Below the pieces are notes generated by a model. That model saw only the letters and a list, made by a program, of their open reading frames with translations. It ran no database searches and had not been told where the DNA came from. From the NCBI RefSeq assembly GCF_021343995.1, contig NZ_JAJTTE010000046.1, positions 1-61,173 of the forward strand: DNA of 61,173 bases, given 5' to 3'. A program made the position numbers and the translations under genes. Positions 1-6,672 of the stretch are shown in pieces (positions within the stretch are counted from its first letter, which is position 1; every line of letters begins with the position of its first letter). The stretch comes from Pseudonocardia terrae. GTDB lineage: Bacteria; Actinomycetota; Actinomycetes; Mycobacteriales; Pseudonocardiaceae.

Positions 1-50
1 AGCCAACCGAGCAGCCCACACTGCCGAACCGACCGTTCGACACCAGCCAC

Positions 51-218
51 CTAGGCCGTGTTCAAGAAGTCACGATCGATGGGCTTCTTGATCCAGATCG
101 CGGCTGGCAAGGCGCCACACCGGCCTCGTACCGGGCGTACTCGGCCGCGGGCGGCAACGCCACCAGGCGCGATCTGGGCGCGAAGACCGCGATCAGGGAA
201 TTCTTGAACACGGCCTAG
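51..218. repeat. MITE-like element with 18-bp terminal inverted repeats
   Basis: Positions 51-68 (CTAGGCCGTGTTCAAGAA) are the exact reverse complement of 201-218, so they enclose a 168-bp segment. The segment has no convincing protein; a minus-strand frame runs through it but shows no family motif. Positions 59-96 recur, inverted and with four mismatches in 38 bp, at 36819-36856. Perfect ends plus a second copy suggest a small non-autonomous mobile element or its remnant. No clear target duplication is visible. Confidence 0.5.
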
Positions 219-248
219 CACCGCCGCGGCCGGCCCCGGGTTCGCCAA

Positions 249-522
249 GATCACCACCTGCGACCGTTTCCCGTCGGATATGACGGCTCAGCGGTCGCAA
301 GCGGCGATCATGGCCAGAGCGCGCGCCCCGCCGCGGCCCTCCCGGCAGCTCGTGATCATCAGTTGGGACCGTTCTCCGCCACACACGGCGGCGTACGCTC
401 ACCACCGGCGATCATGTCGAGCAGCCTGCCGACCGCCGGCTTCCGTCTCGCGGACCCGTGATCGTCACCCGGGACCGTTCTCCGCCACACACGGCGGCGT
501 CCGTCACCACCGGCGATCATGA
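249..522. repeat. Three TGATCA-bounded repeat units
   Basis: Units lie at about 249-313, 353-416 and 460-522. Each begins near GATCA/GATCG, ends in GATCATG and carries an internal inverted repeat. Units two and three share a nearly identical core that contains CCGCCACACACGGCGG. The family recurs at 20862-21388 and 36271-36671. No gene is seen in 1-543 apart from these repeats and the 51-218 element. Confidence 0.65.
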
Positions 523-543
523 CCCCGGCGCCCTGTCCAGGCC

Positions 544-1335
544 TCACTCACGGGCGGGAGCGAGGACGAGCTGGTCCACCTCGCCCTCGAGCACCGCGCG
601 GGCGTCGGCGTCGAGGCCGTCGTCGCTGACCAGCACGTCGGCCTCGGAGAGCTCGGCGATCGTGGAGATGCCGGCGGTCCCCCACTTCGTGCTGTCGGCG
701 ACCACCACGAGCCGCTGACCGGCCTCGACGAGCGCGCGGTCGGTCTCGGACTCCATGAGGTTCGGGGTGGTGAAGCCGCTGGCCGCGCTCATCCCGTGCA
801 CACCGAGGAACACGACGTCGAGGTTGAGCGAGCGCAGTGCCGCCACCGCGACCGGCCCGACAAGCGCCTCCGACGGCGTCCGGATCCCGCCGGTGAGCAC
901 GACGGTGCGGTCCGGGCGGCGGGCGGCGTGCAGGACCTCGGCCACCGCCATCGAGTTGGTGACGACGGTCAGGTCGGCGACGTCGGCGATCCGCCGGGCC
1001 AGTGCCCACGTCGTGGTGCCCGCGGACAGCCCGACCGCCGTGCCGGGCTCGACCAGCCGGGCAGCGGCCTCCGCGATGGCCTCCTTCTCCGCCTGCTGCC
1101 GGCCGGACTTGACCGCGAAGCCGGGCTCGTCCGTGCTGGCCGCGACCGGTCCCACCGCCGTCGCGCCGCCGTGCACCTTGTCGACAAGCCGCCGCCGGGC
1201 GAGGACGTCGAGGTCGCGGCGGACGGTCATGTCCGAGACGCCGAAACGCTCGGCCAGATCGGAGACGCGGACGGCGCCGCGCTCCCGCACCTGTTCGAGG
1301 ATGAGCGCCTGACGCTGGCGCGCGAGGAGGCTCAC
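544..1335 (-). CDS. DeoR-family transcriptional regulator
   Basis: Predicted 263-residue repressor. The N-terminal winged helix-turn-helix (about residues 5-55) contains SDLAERFGVSDMTVRRDLD followed by VHGGA, the classic DeoR signature. The C-terminal DeoRC sensor domain has GTTTWALAR, VTNSMAVA and a late GVHGM/ADSTKWG segment that normally binds a sugar phosphate. The frame stays open further upstream, but homology begins at LLARQRQ, so I chose GTG 1335, which has GAGGG about ten bases upstream. It is divergent from the sodium/solute symporter across a 299-bp gap and probably regulates it. The effector is unknown. Confidence 0.88.
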   Translation of the reverse strand: MSLLARQRQALILEQVRERGAVRVSDLAERFGVSDMTVRRDLDVLARRRLVDKVHGGATAVGPVAASTDEPGFAVKSGRQQAEKEAIAEAAARLVEPGTAVGLSAGTTTWALARRIADVADLTVVTNSMAVAEVLHAARRPDRTVVLTGGIRTPSEALVGPVAVAALRSLNLDVVFLGVHGMSAASGFTTPNLMESETDRALVEAGQRLVVVADSTKWGTAGISTIAELSEADVLVSDDGLDADARAVLEGEVDQLVLAPARE

Positions 1336-1480
1336 GACCGCCCACCCTCGTTCCGCACCACATCGCACACAATGCAACGCCACCACACGGGCGTCAACGG
1401 GCCGTCCGGACAGATTCGTGCAGTATCGGCGCAGATCGTTGGGCCCGTGGGGTCGAACGATCCTCCCCGTTCGCACATCC

Positions 1481-1508
1481 TCGACCGATTCAGCCTGTCG
1501 GATAATGT
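1481..1508 (+). promoter_or_regulatory. Candidate promoter for symporter operon
   Basis: A TCGACC -35-like hexamer (1481-1486) and TAATGT -10 (1503-1508) are separated by 16 bp and point at the symporter. This would give a leader of roughly 120 bases. It lies in the gap shared with the divergent DeoR gene, so a DeoR operator is expected nearby, but I could not identify one with confidence. Confidence 0.35.
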
Positions 1509-1634
1509 TCAGTTTCGCGCGGGAAGGGGTACCTTGCGTCCCGACACGTACCACCGCACCGGGACCGGCGAGGGAGCCGCTATGACGCGAACCGGACGGG
1601 GCCGCACGGCGGCCCGGCTGCGAGGCGGACTCGC

Positions 1635-3329
1635 ATGACGACCATCCTTGCGCAGGGGGGACAGACGGACCTCCGGCTGAACGCCTCTGTCCTCGACTAC
1701 CTGCTCGTCGCCTTCTACTTCCTCCTGGTGCTCGGCATCGGCTACGCGGCCCGCCGGTCGGTGTCGTCGAGCCTGGACTTCCTGCTGTCCGGCCGCTCGA
1801 TGCCGGCGTGGGTCACCGGCCTCGCCTTCATCTCGGCCAACCTGGGCGCGCTCGAGCTCATCGGCATGGTCGCCAACGGTGCCCAGTACGGCATCCCGAC
1901 CGTGCACTACTACTGGATCGGCGCGATCCCGGCGATGGTCTTCCTCGCCCTGGTGATGATGCCGTTCTACTACGGCAGCAAGGCGCGCAGCGTCCCCGAG
2001 TTCCTCTACAAGAGGTTCAACCGGACCACCCAGCGCGTGCAGGCCGTGATCTTCGCGCTGTCCTCCGTGTTGATCGCCGGCGTCAACCTGTTCTCGCTCG
2101 GCCTGCTGCTGGAGGCCCTGCTCGGCTGGTCGCTGGCGGTGGCGATCCCGGTCGCCGCCGTGATCGTGCTGGCCTACATCACCCTCGGCGGACTGTCCGC
2201 GGCGATCTACTCCGAGGTCCTGCAGTTCTTCGTGATCCTCGCGCTGCTCATTCCGCTCACGATCTCCGGCCTGGCCCGGGTCGGCGGCTGGGACGGACTC
2301 AAGGCGGCCGTCACCAACGGCCCCGGCGGCGCCGAGCAGCTCTCGTCCTGGCCGGGCACGTCACTCACGGAGATCGCGAACCCGGCGCTGTCGGTGATCG
2401 GGATCGTCTTCGGCCTCGGGTTCGTGCTGTCCTTCGGCTACTGGACCACCAACTTCGCCGAGGTCCAGCGCGCGCTCTCCGCCAAGAGCATGTCCGCCGC
2501 GAAGCGCACGCCCCTGATCGGCGCCTACCCGAAGGCCCTCATCCCGCTGGTCATCATCATCCCCGGCATGGTCGCGGCCGTGCTGGTCCCGCAGCTGCAG
2601 GTGCTCAAGGCCGGCGGCACGACGGACGTCACCTACAACAACGCGCTGTCGCTGCTGATGAAGGAGGTCCTGCCGAACGGCATCCTCGGCGTCGCGATCG
2701 CGGGCCTGCTGGCGGCGTTCATGGCGGGCATGGCGGCGAACATCAGCTCGTTCAACACGGTGTTCACCTACGACATCTGGCAGGACTGGGTGAAGCCGGG
2801 CAAGTCGGACCGGTACTACCTGCAGGTCGGCCGGTGGATCACGGTGATCGGCTGCGTGCTCGCCATCGCCACCGCGTTCATCGCTTCGGGCTCGGGCAAC
2901 ATCATGGACTACCTGCAGTCCCTGTTCAGCTTCTTCAACGCACCGCTGTTCGCCATCTTCATCCTGGGCCTGTTCTGGCGGCGGATGACCGGCACGTCGG
3001 CCTGGATCGGGCTCCTGTCGGGCACCGCGGCGGCGGTGGTGGTGAACATCCTGGTCACCACCAACGTCCTCGCCCTGTCGAGCCAGGCGGGCAGCTTCGT
3101 CGGCGCCAGCGCCGCGTTCATCGTCGGCGTCCTGGTGGCCATCGGGGTCTCGATGGTGAGCACCCCGAAGCCGGCGGCGGAGCTCGGCGGGCTGGTCTGG
3201 AGCCTCACCTCGAAGGAGGAGCGTACCCACGAGAGCCACGGCGAGGACAGCGGTTGGTACCGCGACCCGAAGGTCCTCGCGGTGGGCGTGCTCGCGCTGA
3301 CCACCATCCTCTACATCATCTTCTGGTAA
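1635..3329 (+). CDS. Sodium:solute symporter (SSS family)
   Basis: A 564-residue polytopic membrane protein of the SSS family, predicted to drive uptake of a small organic solute with the sodium gradient. About 13 hydrophobic helices are spread along the whole length. Family features include SGRSMPAWVTGLAFISANL and GMVANGAQYG near residues 55-85, PEFLYKRFNR, LGGLSAAIYSEVLQFF near residue 185, and GLLAAFMAGMAANISSFNTV near residue 360. A small two-helix protein follows ten bases downstream, an arrangement seen for SSS transporters with a small subunit. The ATG has only a loose purine-rich stretch (GAGGCGGA) upstream. The substrate cannot be told; a sugar or carboxylate is compatible with the DeoR neighbour. 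Confidence 0.9.
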   Translation: MTTILAQGGQTDLRLNASVLDYLLVAFYFLLVLGIGYAARRSVSSSLDFLLSGRSMPAWVTGLAFISANLGALELIGMVANGAQYGIPTVHYYWIGAIPAMVFLALVMMPFYYGSKARSVPEFLYKRFNRTTQRVQAVIFALSSVLIAGVNLFSLGLLLEALLGWSLAVAIPVAAVIVLAYITLGGLSAAIYSEVLQFFVILALLIPLTISGLARVGGWDGLKAAVTNGPGGAEQLSSWPGTSLTEIANPALSVIGIVFGLGFVLSFGYWTTNFAEVQRALSAKSMSAAKRTPLIGAYPKALIPLVIIIPGMVAAVLVPQLQVLKAGGTTDVTYNNALSLLMKEVLPNGILGVAIAGLLAAFMAGMAANISSFNTVFTYDIWQDWVKPGKSDRYYLQVGRWITVIGCVLAIATAFIASGSGNIMDYLQSLFSFFNAPLFAIFILGLFWRRMTGTSAWIGLLSGTAAAVVVNILVTTNVLALSSQAGSFVGASAAFIVGVLVAIGVSMVSTPKPAAELGGLVWSLTSKEERTHESHGEDSGWYRDPKVLAVGVLALTTILYIIFW

Positions 3330-3339
3330 GGGACGGGCC

Positions 3340-3657
3340 ATGACGGAACCGGAAGGCCCCGCGACGGGTCAGGACACGGCGGTCTCGACCACCGCGTCGC
3401 GGCTGTTCGACCTGCGCACGGTGCTCGCGCTGCTGTTCTACGTCTACGGGATCGTGCTGCTCATCGTCGGCCTCGTCTCGACGACCGAGGCGGACATCGC
3501 GAAGGCGGGGGGCTGGAACATCAACCTCGTCACGGGGATCGCGATGCTCGTGATCGCGATCTTCTTCACCGTGTGGGTCCGGCTGCGACCGGTGAAGGCG
3601 CCGATCGAGGAGATCGAGGGGACGGCCGGCGACACTGCCGGTCCCCCCGGACAGTAG
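3340..3657 (+). CDS. Small two-helix membrane protein, symporter partner
   Basis: 105 residues with two predicted membrane helices (about residues 25-48, VLALLFYVYGIVLLIVGLVS, and 63-82, VTGIAMLVIAIFFTVWVRL) and a charged cytoplasmic tail. It starts ten bases after the symporter stop with AAGGGACGG as ribosome binding site, so the two are surely cotranscribed. Size and position fit an accessory subunit for the SSS transporter. A 13-bp inverted repeat at 3670-3713 follows the stop. Confidence 0.7.
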   Translation: MTEPEGPATGQDTAVSTTASRLFDLRTVLALLFYVYGIVLLIVGLVSTTEADIAKAGGWNINLVTGIAMLVIAIFFTVWVRLRPVKAPIEEIEGTAGDTAGPPGQ

Positions 3658-3669
3658 AGCCGGACCGTG

Positions 3670-3713
3670 CCCGGTCGGCTCCGCGGGGGCGTCAGCTGCG
3701 GGAGCCGACCGGG
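3670..3713 (+). terminator. Inverted repeat ending the symporter operon
   Basis: CCCGGTCGGCTCC (3670-3682) pairs perfectly with GGAGCCGACCGGG (3701-3713) across an 18-base loop, 12 bases after the operon stop. No U-tract follows, as is usual in these genomes. The right arm overlaps the 3' end of the minus-strand small ORF at 3692-3793, so it may serve both strands. Confidence 0.6.
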
Positions 3714-3793
3714 TACTGCGGGTTGAACGCGTGGAGCGTCCAGTCGTCGAAACGGCGGGCGGTGGTGCGGACCGAAGTCCAGAACGCGGTCAT
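3692..3793 (-). CDS. Small 33-residue protein of unknown function
   Basis: The ORF MTAFWTSVRTTARRFDDWTL plus a short tail (HAFNPQYPVGSRS) starts at ATG 3793, directly behind the strong ribosome binding site GGAAGGAAGAG. The frame is open further upstream but looks non-coding there. Aromatic-rich and basic, it has no recognisable domain and no membrane helix. Two copies of GTCACACAGGG lie upstream (3817-3827 and 3862-3872). The strong ribosome site and the hairpin at its end are the only evidence for translation. Confidence 0.45.
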   Translation of the reverse strand: MTAFWTSVRTTARRFDDWTLHAFNPQYPVGSRS

Positions 3794-3816
3794 CTCTTCC
3801 TTCCCATCGGGATCTT

Positions 3817-3872
3817 CCCTGTGTGACCTTCTCTGTCGTGAGGGCCTGTCGCCGACCCTCGCCCTGTGTGAC
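3817..3872 (-). promoter_or_regulatory. Direct repeat upstream of the 33-residue ORF
   Basis: CCCTGTGTGAC occurs at 3817-3827 and again at 3862-3872, 45 bp apart in the same direction, just upstream of the small minus-strand ORF. It could be a regulator binding site; no -10/-35 pair is obvious. Confidence 0.3.
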
Positions 3873-3974
3873 GACCTGATCTTCTGAATCGTTACCGAGG
3901 CCCTCCGCAACGCGAGTCGTGTCACACCGCGTACCCGAAAGCGGCGATGACGGCCGGGTGGTCGCGCCGGCCGG

Positions 3975-3980
3975 TAGCGT
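3975..3980 (+). promoter_or_regulatory. -10 element for a leaderless yigZ transcript
   Basis: TAGCGT matches the actinobacterial TANNNT -10 and ends seven bases before ATG 3988. No ribosome binding site is present, so transcription probably begins at or next to the start codon. Confidence 0.5.
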
Positions 3981-3987
3981 CGCCGGA

Positions 3988-4608
3988 ATGCCGGATCCGC
4001 TGCTCGTGCTCGCCCGGGACGGCGAGCACGAGATCGAGATCCAGCGCTCCCGTTTCCTCTGCCGGCTGGCCCGGGTGCCCGACGCCGACGCCGCCGCCGC
4101 GGTCATCGCCGACGTCCGGCGCGCGCACTGGTCGGCCACCCACAACTGCACGGCCTTCCGCGTCGGCCGTGCCGGTGAGGTCCAGCGCTCCTCCGACGAC
4201 GGCGAGCCGGCCGGCACCGCGGGCGTCCCGATGCTCGAGGTGCTGCTGCGCCGCGAGCTCACCGACGTCGTCGCCGTGGTCACGCGGTACTTCGGCGGCG
4301 TGAAGCTCGGCGCCGGCGGGCTGGTGCGCGCCTACGGCCGGGCCGTGTCGGAGGCCGTCGACGCCGTCGGCGTGCTCCGCCGGGTCCGGCACACCCGGTT
4401 CCTGCTCGCCGTCCCGCACGCCGACGCCGGGCGACTGGAGAACGCCCTGCGCGCCGCCGGGTACCCCGTGGTCGACGTCGGCTACGGGCGGGACGTCGAG
4501 ATCACCGCCACCGCCGCCGAGCCGGAGACCTTCCGCGCCTGGCTGGCCGCGCGGACCGGGGGCGGCGTCGAGGCGGTCGAGGTCGGCGAGGTCGACGTCG
4601 AGGTCTAG
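3988..4608 (+). CDS. YigZ/IMPACT family protein
   Basis: 206 residues, the usual size for this family. The N-terminal half carries the IMPACT signature: HNCTAFRVG, RSSDDGEPAGTAGVPML, VVAVVTRYFGGVKLGAGGL and VRAYG (about residues 50-125). The C-terminal half is the shorter ferredoxin-like domain. Eukaryotic IMPACT modulates Gcn2, but the bacterial role is poorly defined. ATG 3988 was preferred over an upstream in-frame ATG because homology starts here and a leaderless -10 (TAGCGT) sits seven bases before it. The gene runs toward udgX with eight bases between the stops. Confidence 0.9.
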   Translation: MPDPLLVLARDGEHEIEIQRSRFLCRLARVPDADAAAAVIADVRRAHWSATHNCTAFRVGRAGEVQRSSDDGEPAGTAGVPMLEVLLRRELTDVVAVVTRYFGGVKLGAGGLVRAYGRAVSEAVDAVGVLRRVRHTRFLLAVPHADAGRLENALRAAGYPVVDVGYGRDVEITATAAEPETFRAWLAARTGGGVEAVEVGEVDVEV

Positions 4609-4616
4609 GTCTAGGT

Positions 4617-5228
4617 CTAGGGCCTTGCCGCGGCGATGATCTTCAGGTCGGCGACGAAGGCCGCCAGCCGCTCCTGGCGCTCCTGGGGGTCCGACCGCAG
4701 GATCGAAGACGGGTGCACCGTCGGCACGACCGTGCGCCCGTCCTGTTCCAGCCGCTCCCCGCGGTGGTCGGTGATCCGGAAGTCCTGCCCGAGCAGGGAC
4801 TTCGCCGCGACCGCGCCCAGCACCCCGACGACCGGCGGTCCGACCAGCCGCAGCTCGGCGTCGAGCCAGGGGCGGCAGGCGCGGACCTGGCGCACCGTCG
4901 GCTGCTTGTGGATGCGGCGTTTGCCGCGCTCCTCGAAGCGGAAGTGCTTGACCGCGTTGGTCACGAACACCTCGTCGCGGGCGATGCCGGCCTCGTCCAG
5001 CGCCTGGTCGAGCAGGCGGCCCGCCGGCCCGACGAAGGGCTTGCCCGCCTTGTCCTCCTGGTCGCCGGGCTGTTCGCCGACGAGCATGAGCCAGGCACCG
5101 CGCGGGCCCTCGCCCCCGACCGTCGGCCCGGCGGCCTTGTAGAGCTCGCACCCGGTGCACCCGGCCTCGGCCTCCGCGAGCCGGTCGAGGTCGGTCACGG
5201 ACGGGCCGTCGGTGGCGGGCTCGGTCAT
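4617..5228 (-). CDS. udgX: UdgX-type uracil-DNA glycosylase
   Basis: 203-residue DNA repair protein of the family 4/5-related UdgX group. Seen: CTGC (residues 24-27), GEQPGDQEDK (51-60) instead of the usual family-4 GEAPG, the insertion KRRIHK (103-108) with His107, and late HPSSILR. In characterised UdgX enzymes the His of KRRIH becomes covalently linked to the abasic sugar after uracil removal. An iron-sulfur cluster is expected from Cys24, Cys27 and the Cys of ACRPWL; where family 4 has another Cys, this protein has VKHF. ATG 5228 was chosen because the open frame upstream is only translated repeat DNA. It is convergent with yigZ. Confidence 0.9.
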   Translation of the reverse strand: MTEPATDGPSVTDLDRLAEAEAGCTGCELYKAAGPTVGGEGPRGAWLMLVGEQPGDQEDKAGKPFVGPAGRLLDQALDEAGIARDEVFVTNAVKHFRFEERGKRRIHKQPTVRQVRACRPWLDAELRLVGPPVVGVLGAVAAKSLLGQDFRITDHRGERLEQDGRTVVPTVHPSSILRSDPQERQERLAAFVADLKIIAAARP

Positions 5229-5828
5229 GCGGGAGCAGTGCCCGTGCCGGGACCTGGTGAAACGCCCGGCAGCGCGAGTCGGGAGCTCGGGCAGCGCGAG
5301 TCGGGGTTTCCGGCAGCGCAAGTCGGGCGATCCGGCAACGCGAGTCGGACTTCGAGCGGCGCGAGTCGGACTTCGAGCGGCGCGAGTCGGGCATTCGGGT
5401 AGCGCGAGTCGGGGGCTCCAGTAGCGCAACTCGCGCTGCTGGAGCTCGCGGGTCGTCTCGCACACCTCGTCGACCGCGTGGATGTCGGTCGGGCGGGTGC
5501 TCCTGGCTGCTCCGCTCGCACACCCGTTCTCGTGCGTCACACCCGTCCGGGCGCGACCTCACATCACCCGAGCGCGTCGCACACCCCGTCGACGGCGTGT
5601 ATCGCGGTCGACCGGGTGTGAGACGGCGGTACTGCCCGATCGGTTGCACGCCGGGCGCGCCCACGCGTCGAGGGCGCGCCGACTCGCGCCACCCGAACTC
5701 CCTACTCGCGCTATTGGACCTCCCGACTCGCGAGAGCCCGCAGCGCGACTCGCGGGAGCCCACAGCGCGACTCGCGGGAGCCGACGGCGCGACTCGCGGG
5801 AGCCGACGGCGCGACTCGCGGGCTCAGC
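5229..5828. repeat. Repeat-filled gap upstream of udgX
   Basis: Six hundred bases without a credible gene, made of three blocks. 5269-5435 holds about eight units of 21-22 bp built on GCGCGAGTCGG. 5455-5640 holds CACACCC-type sequence with CACACCTCGTCGACC and CACACCCCGTCGACGG. 5677-5825 holds the first motif in the opposite direction as GCGACTCGCGGGAGCC units. The two outer blocks are thus mutually inverted. The same families recur near 44830-47440. Long open frames here are repeat translations. Confidence 0.7.
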
Positions 5829-6545
5829 TCAGGCGGGGGCGGAACCGCCGGCGGTGCGCCAGGCGGTGGAGTCGTCGACGCCGATCGTGCGCGCCCACAC
5901 CCTGGTGAGCGACTCGAGCACGTCCTCCTCCTCGAACGGCTTGCCGAGGGAGAGCCAGACGTAGCAGGTGTGGTCGGCCATCGCGCCCAGCACCTGCACC
6001 GTCATCGACGGGTCGAGCGTCGGGTCGGCGATCCCGTCGGCCTGCTGCCGCTTGAGCACCCGCTCGAGCTGCGCCAGCCACGCCTCCCGGACGTGCAACC
6101 GCATCTCGCGCATCTCGGCGCTGAACGTGCCGACCTGCTCCATCAGCGCGATCATCCGGGCGTTCTCCCGGTAGACCTCGATGTAGCCGCGCAGACCGGC
6201 CCGGATGCGCTCCAGCATCGACGCGTCGCGCGGGACCACGGTGGCCGCCGCGACGTCGACCATCATCCGCTGGACCACGCTCTCGCAGACCTCGCGGAAG
6301 ATCGTCTCCTTGGAGTCGAAGTAGCTGTAGAAGGTGCCCTGCGCGACCCGCGCCTCGGCCACGATGTCGGCGACTCGGGCGTCGACGAACCCCTTGCGCT
6401 CGAAGACGACGTGCGCCGCCTCGAGCAGCTGGTCACGGCGCTGCTGGCCCTTGTCGGTCTGCGGGCCGCTCTCCCGACGCTGCTGTTGTGGGTCGCTGGC
6501 GCCGGTGACCCGCCTGCCGCGGGTACTGCCGCCGCGCGATGCCAT
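5829..6545 (-). CDS. TetR-family transcriptional regulator
   Basis: 238 residues. The N-terminal helix-turn-helix is clear: GQQRRDQLLEAAHVVFERKG, then ADIVAEARVAQGTFYSYFDS (about residues 36-80). The remaining helical domain is typical for TetR ligand binding. The start ATG 6545 has GAAGGGACGG upstream; an earlier in-frame codon lacks such a site. It lies 127 bp downstream of the acyl-CoA ligase gene in the same direction, with its own candidate promoter and palindrome at 6618-6638, so autoregulation is likely. It probably controls the adjacent acyl-CoA degradation genes, perhaps responding to an acyl-CoA, but this is inferred from position. Confidence 0.88.
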   Translation of the reverse strand: MASRGGSTRGRRVTGASDPQQQRRESGPQTDKGQQRRDQLLEAAHVVFERKGFVDARVADIVAEARVAQGTFYSYFDSKETIFREVCESVVQRMMVDVAAATVVPRDASMLERIRAGLRGYIEVYRENARMIALMEQVGTFSAEMREMRLHVREAWLAQLERVLKRQQADGIADPTLDPSMTVQVLGAMADHTCYVWLSLGKPFEEEDVLESLTRVWARTIGVDDSTAWRTAGGSAPA

Positions 6546-6617
6546 GGTCCGTCCCTTCGGAGCCGTCCGGCCCCCTGTCATCGCGGCCCCCGGGGTGGGG
6601 TACGGCCGCGCGTCACA

Positions 6618-6638
6618 CCGTCCGGACGGACCAGTCTA
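6618..6638 (-). promoter_or_regulatory. Promoter and palindromic operator for TetR gene
   Basis: On the minus strand a TAGACT -10 (6633-6638) is followed three bases later by the perfect palindrome CCGTCCGGACGG (6618-6629), where transcription should begin. This is the expected place for TetR autorepression. Confidence 0.45.
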
Positions 6639-6672
6639 CCGGCGGTGACCTGCAGGGTCGCCGCGCGGGCGG

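Noticed and set aside
1509..1907. Minus-strand ORF overlapping the symporter start
   Set aside because: Shadow frame of the symporter gene and its leader; no recognisable protein features.
5229..5828. Long open frames through the repeat block, including one extending udgX upstream
   Set aside because: The translations are periodic (LALPE, TRAAR) and simply reflect 21-bp repeats; udgX homology begins at 5228.
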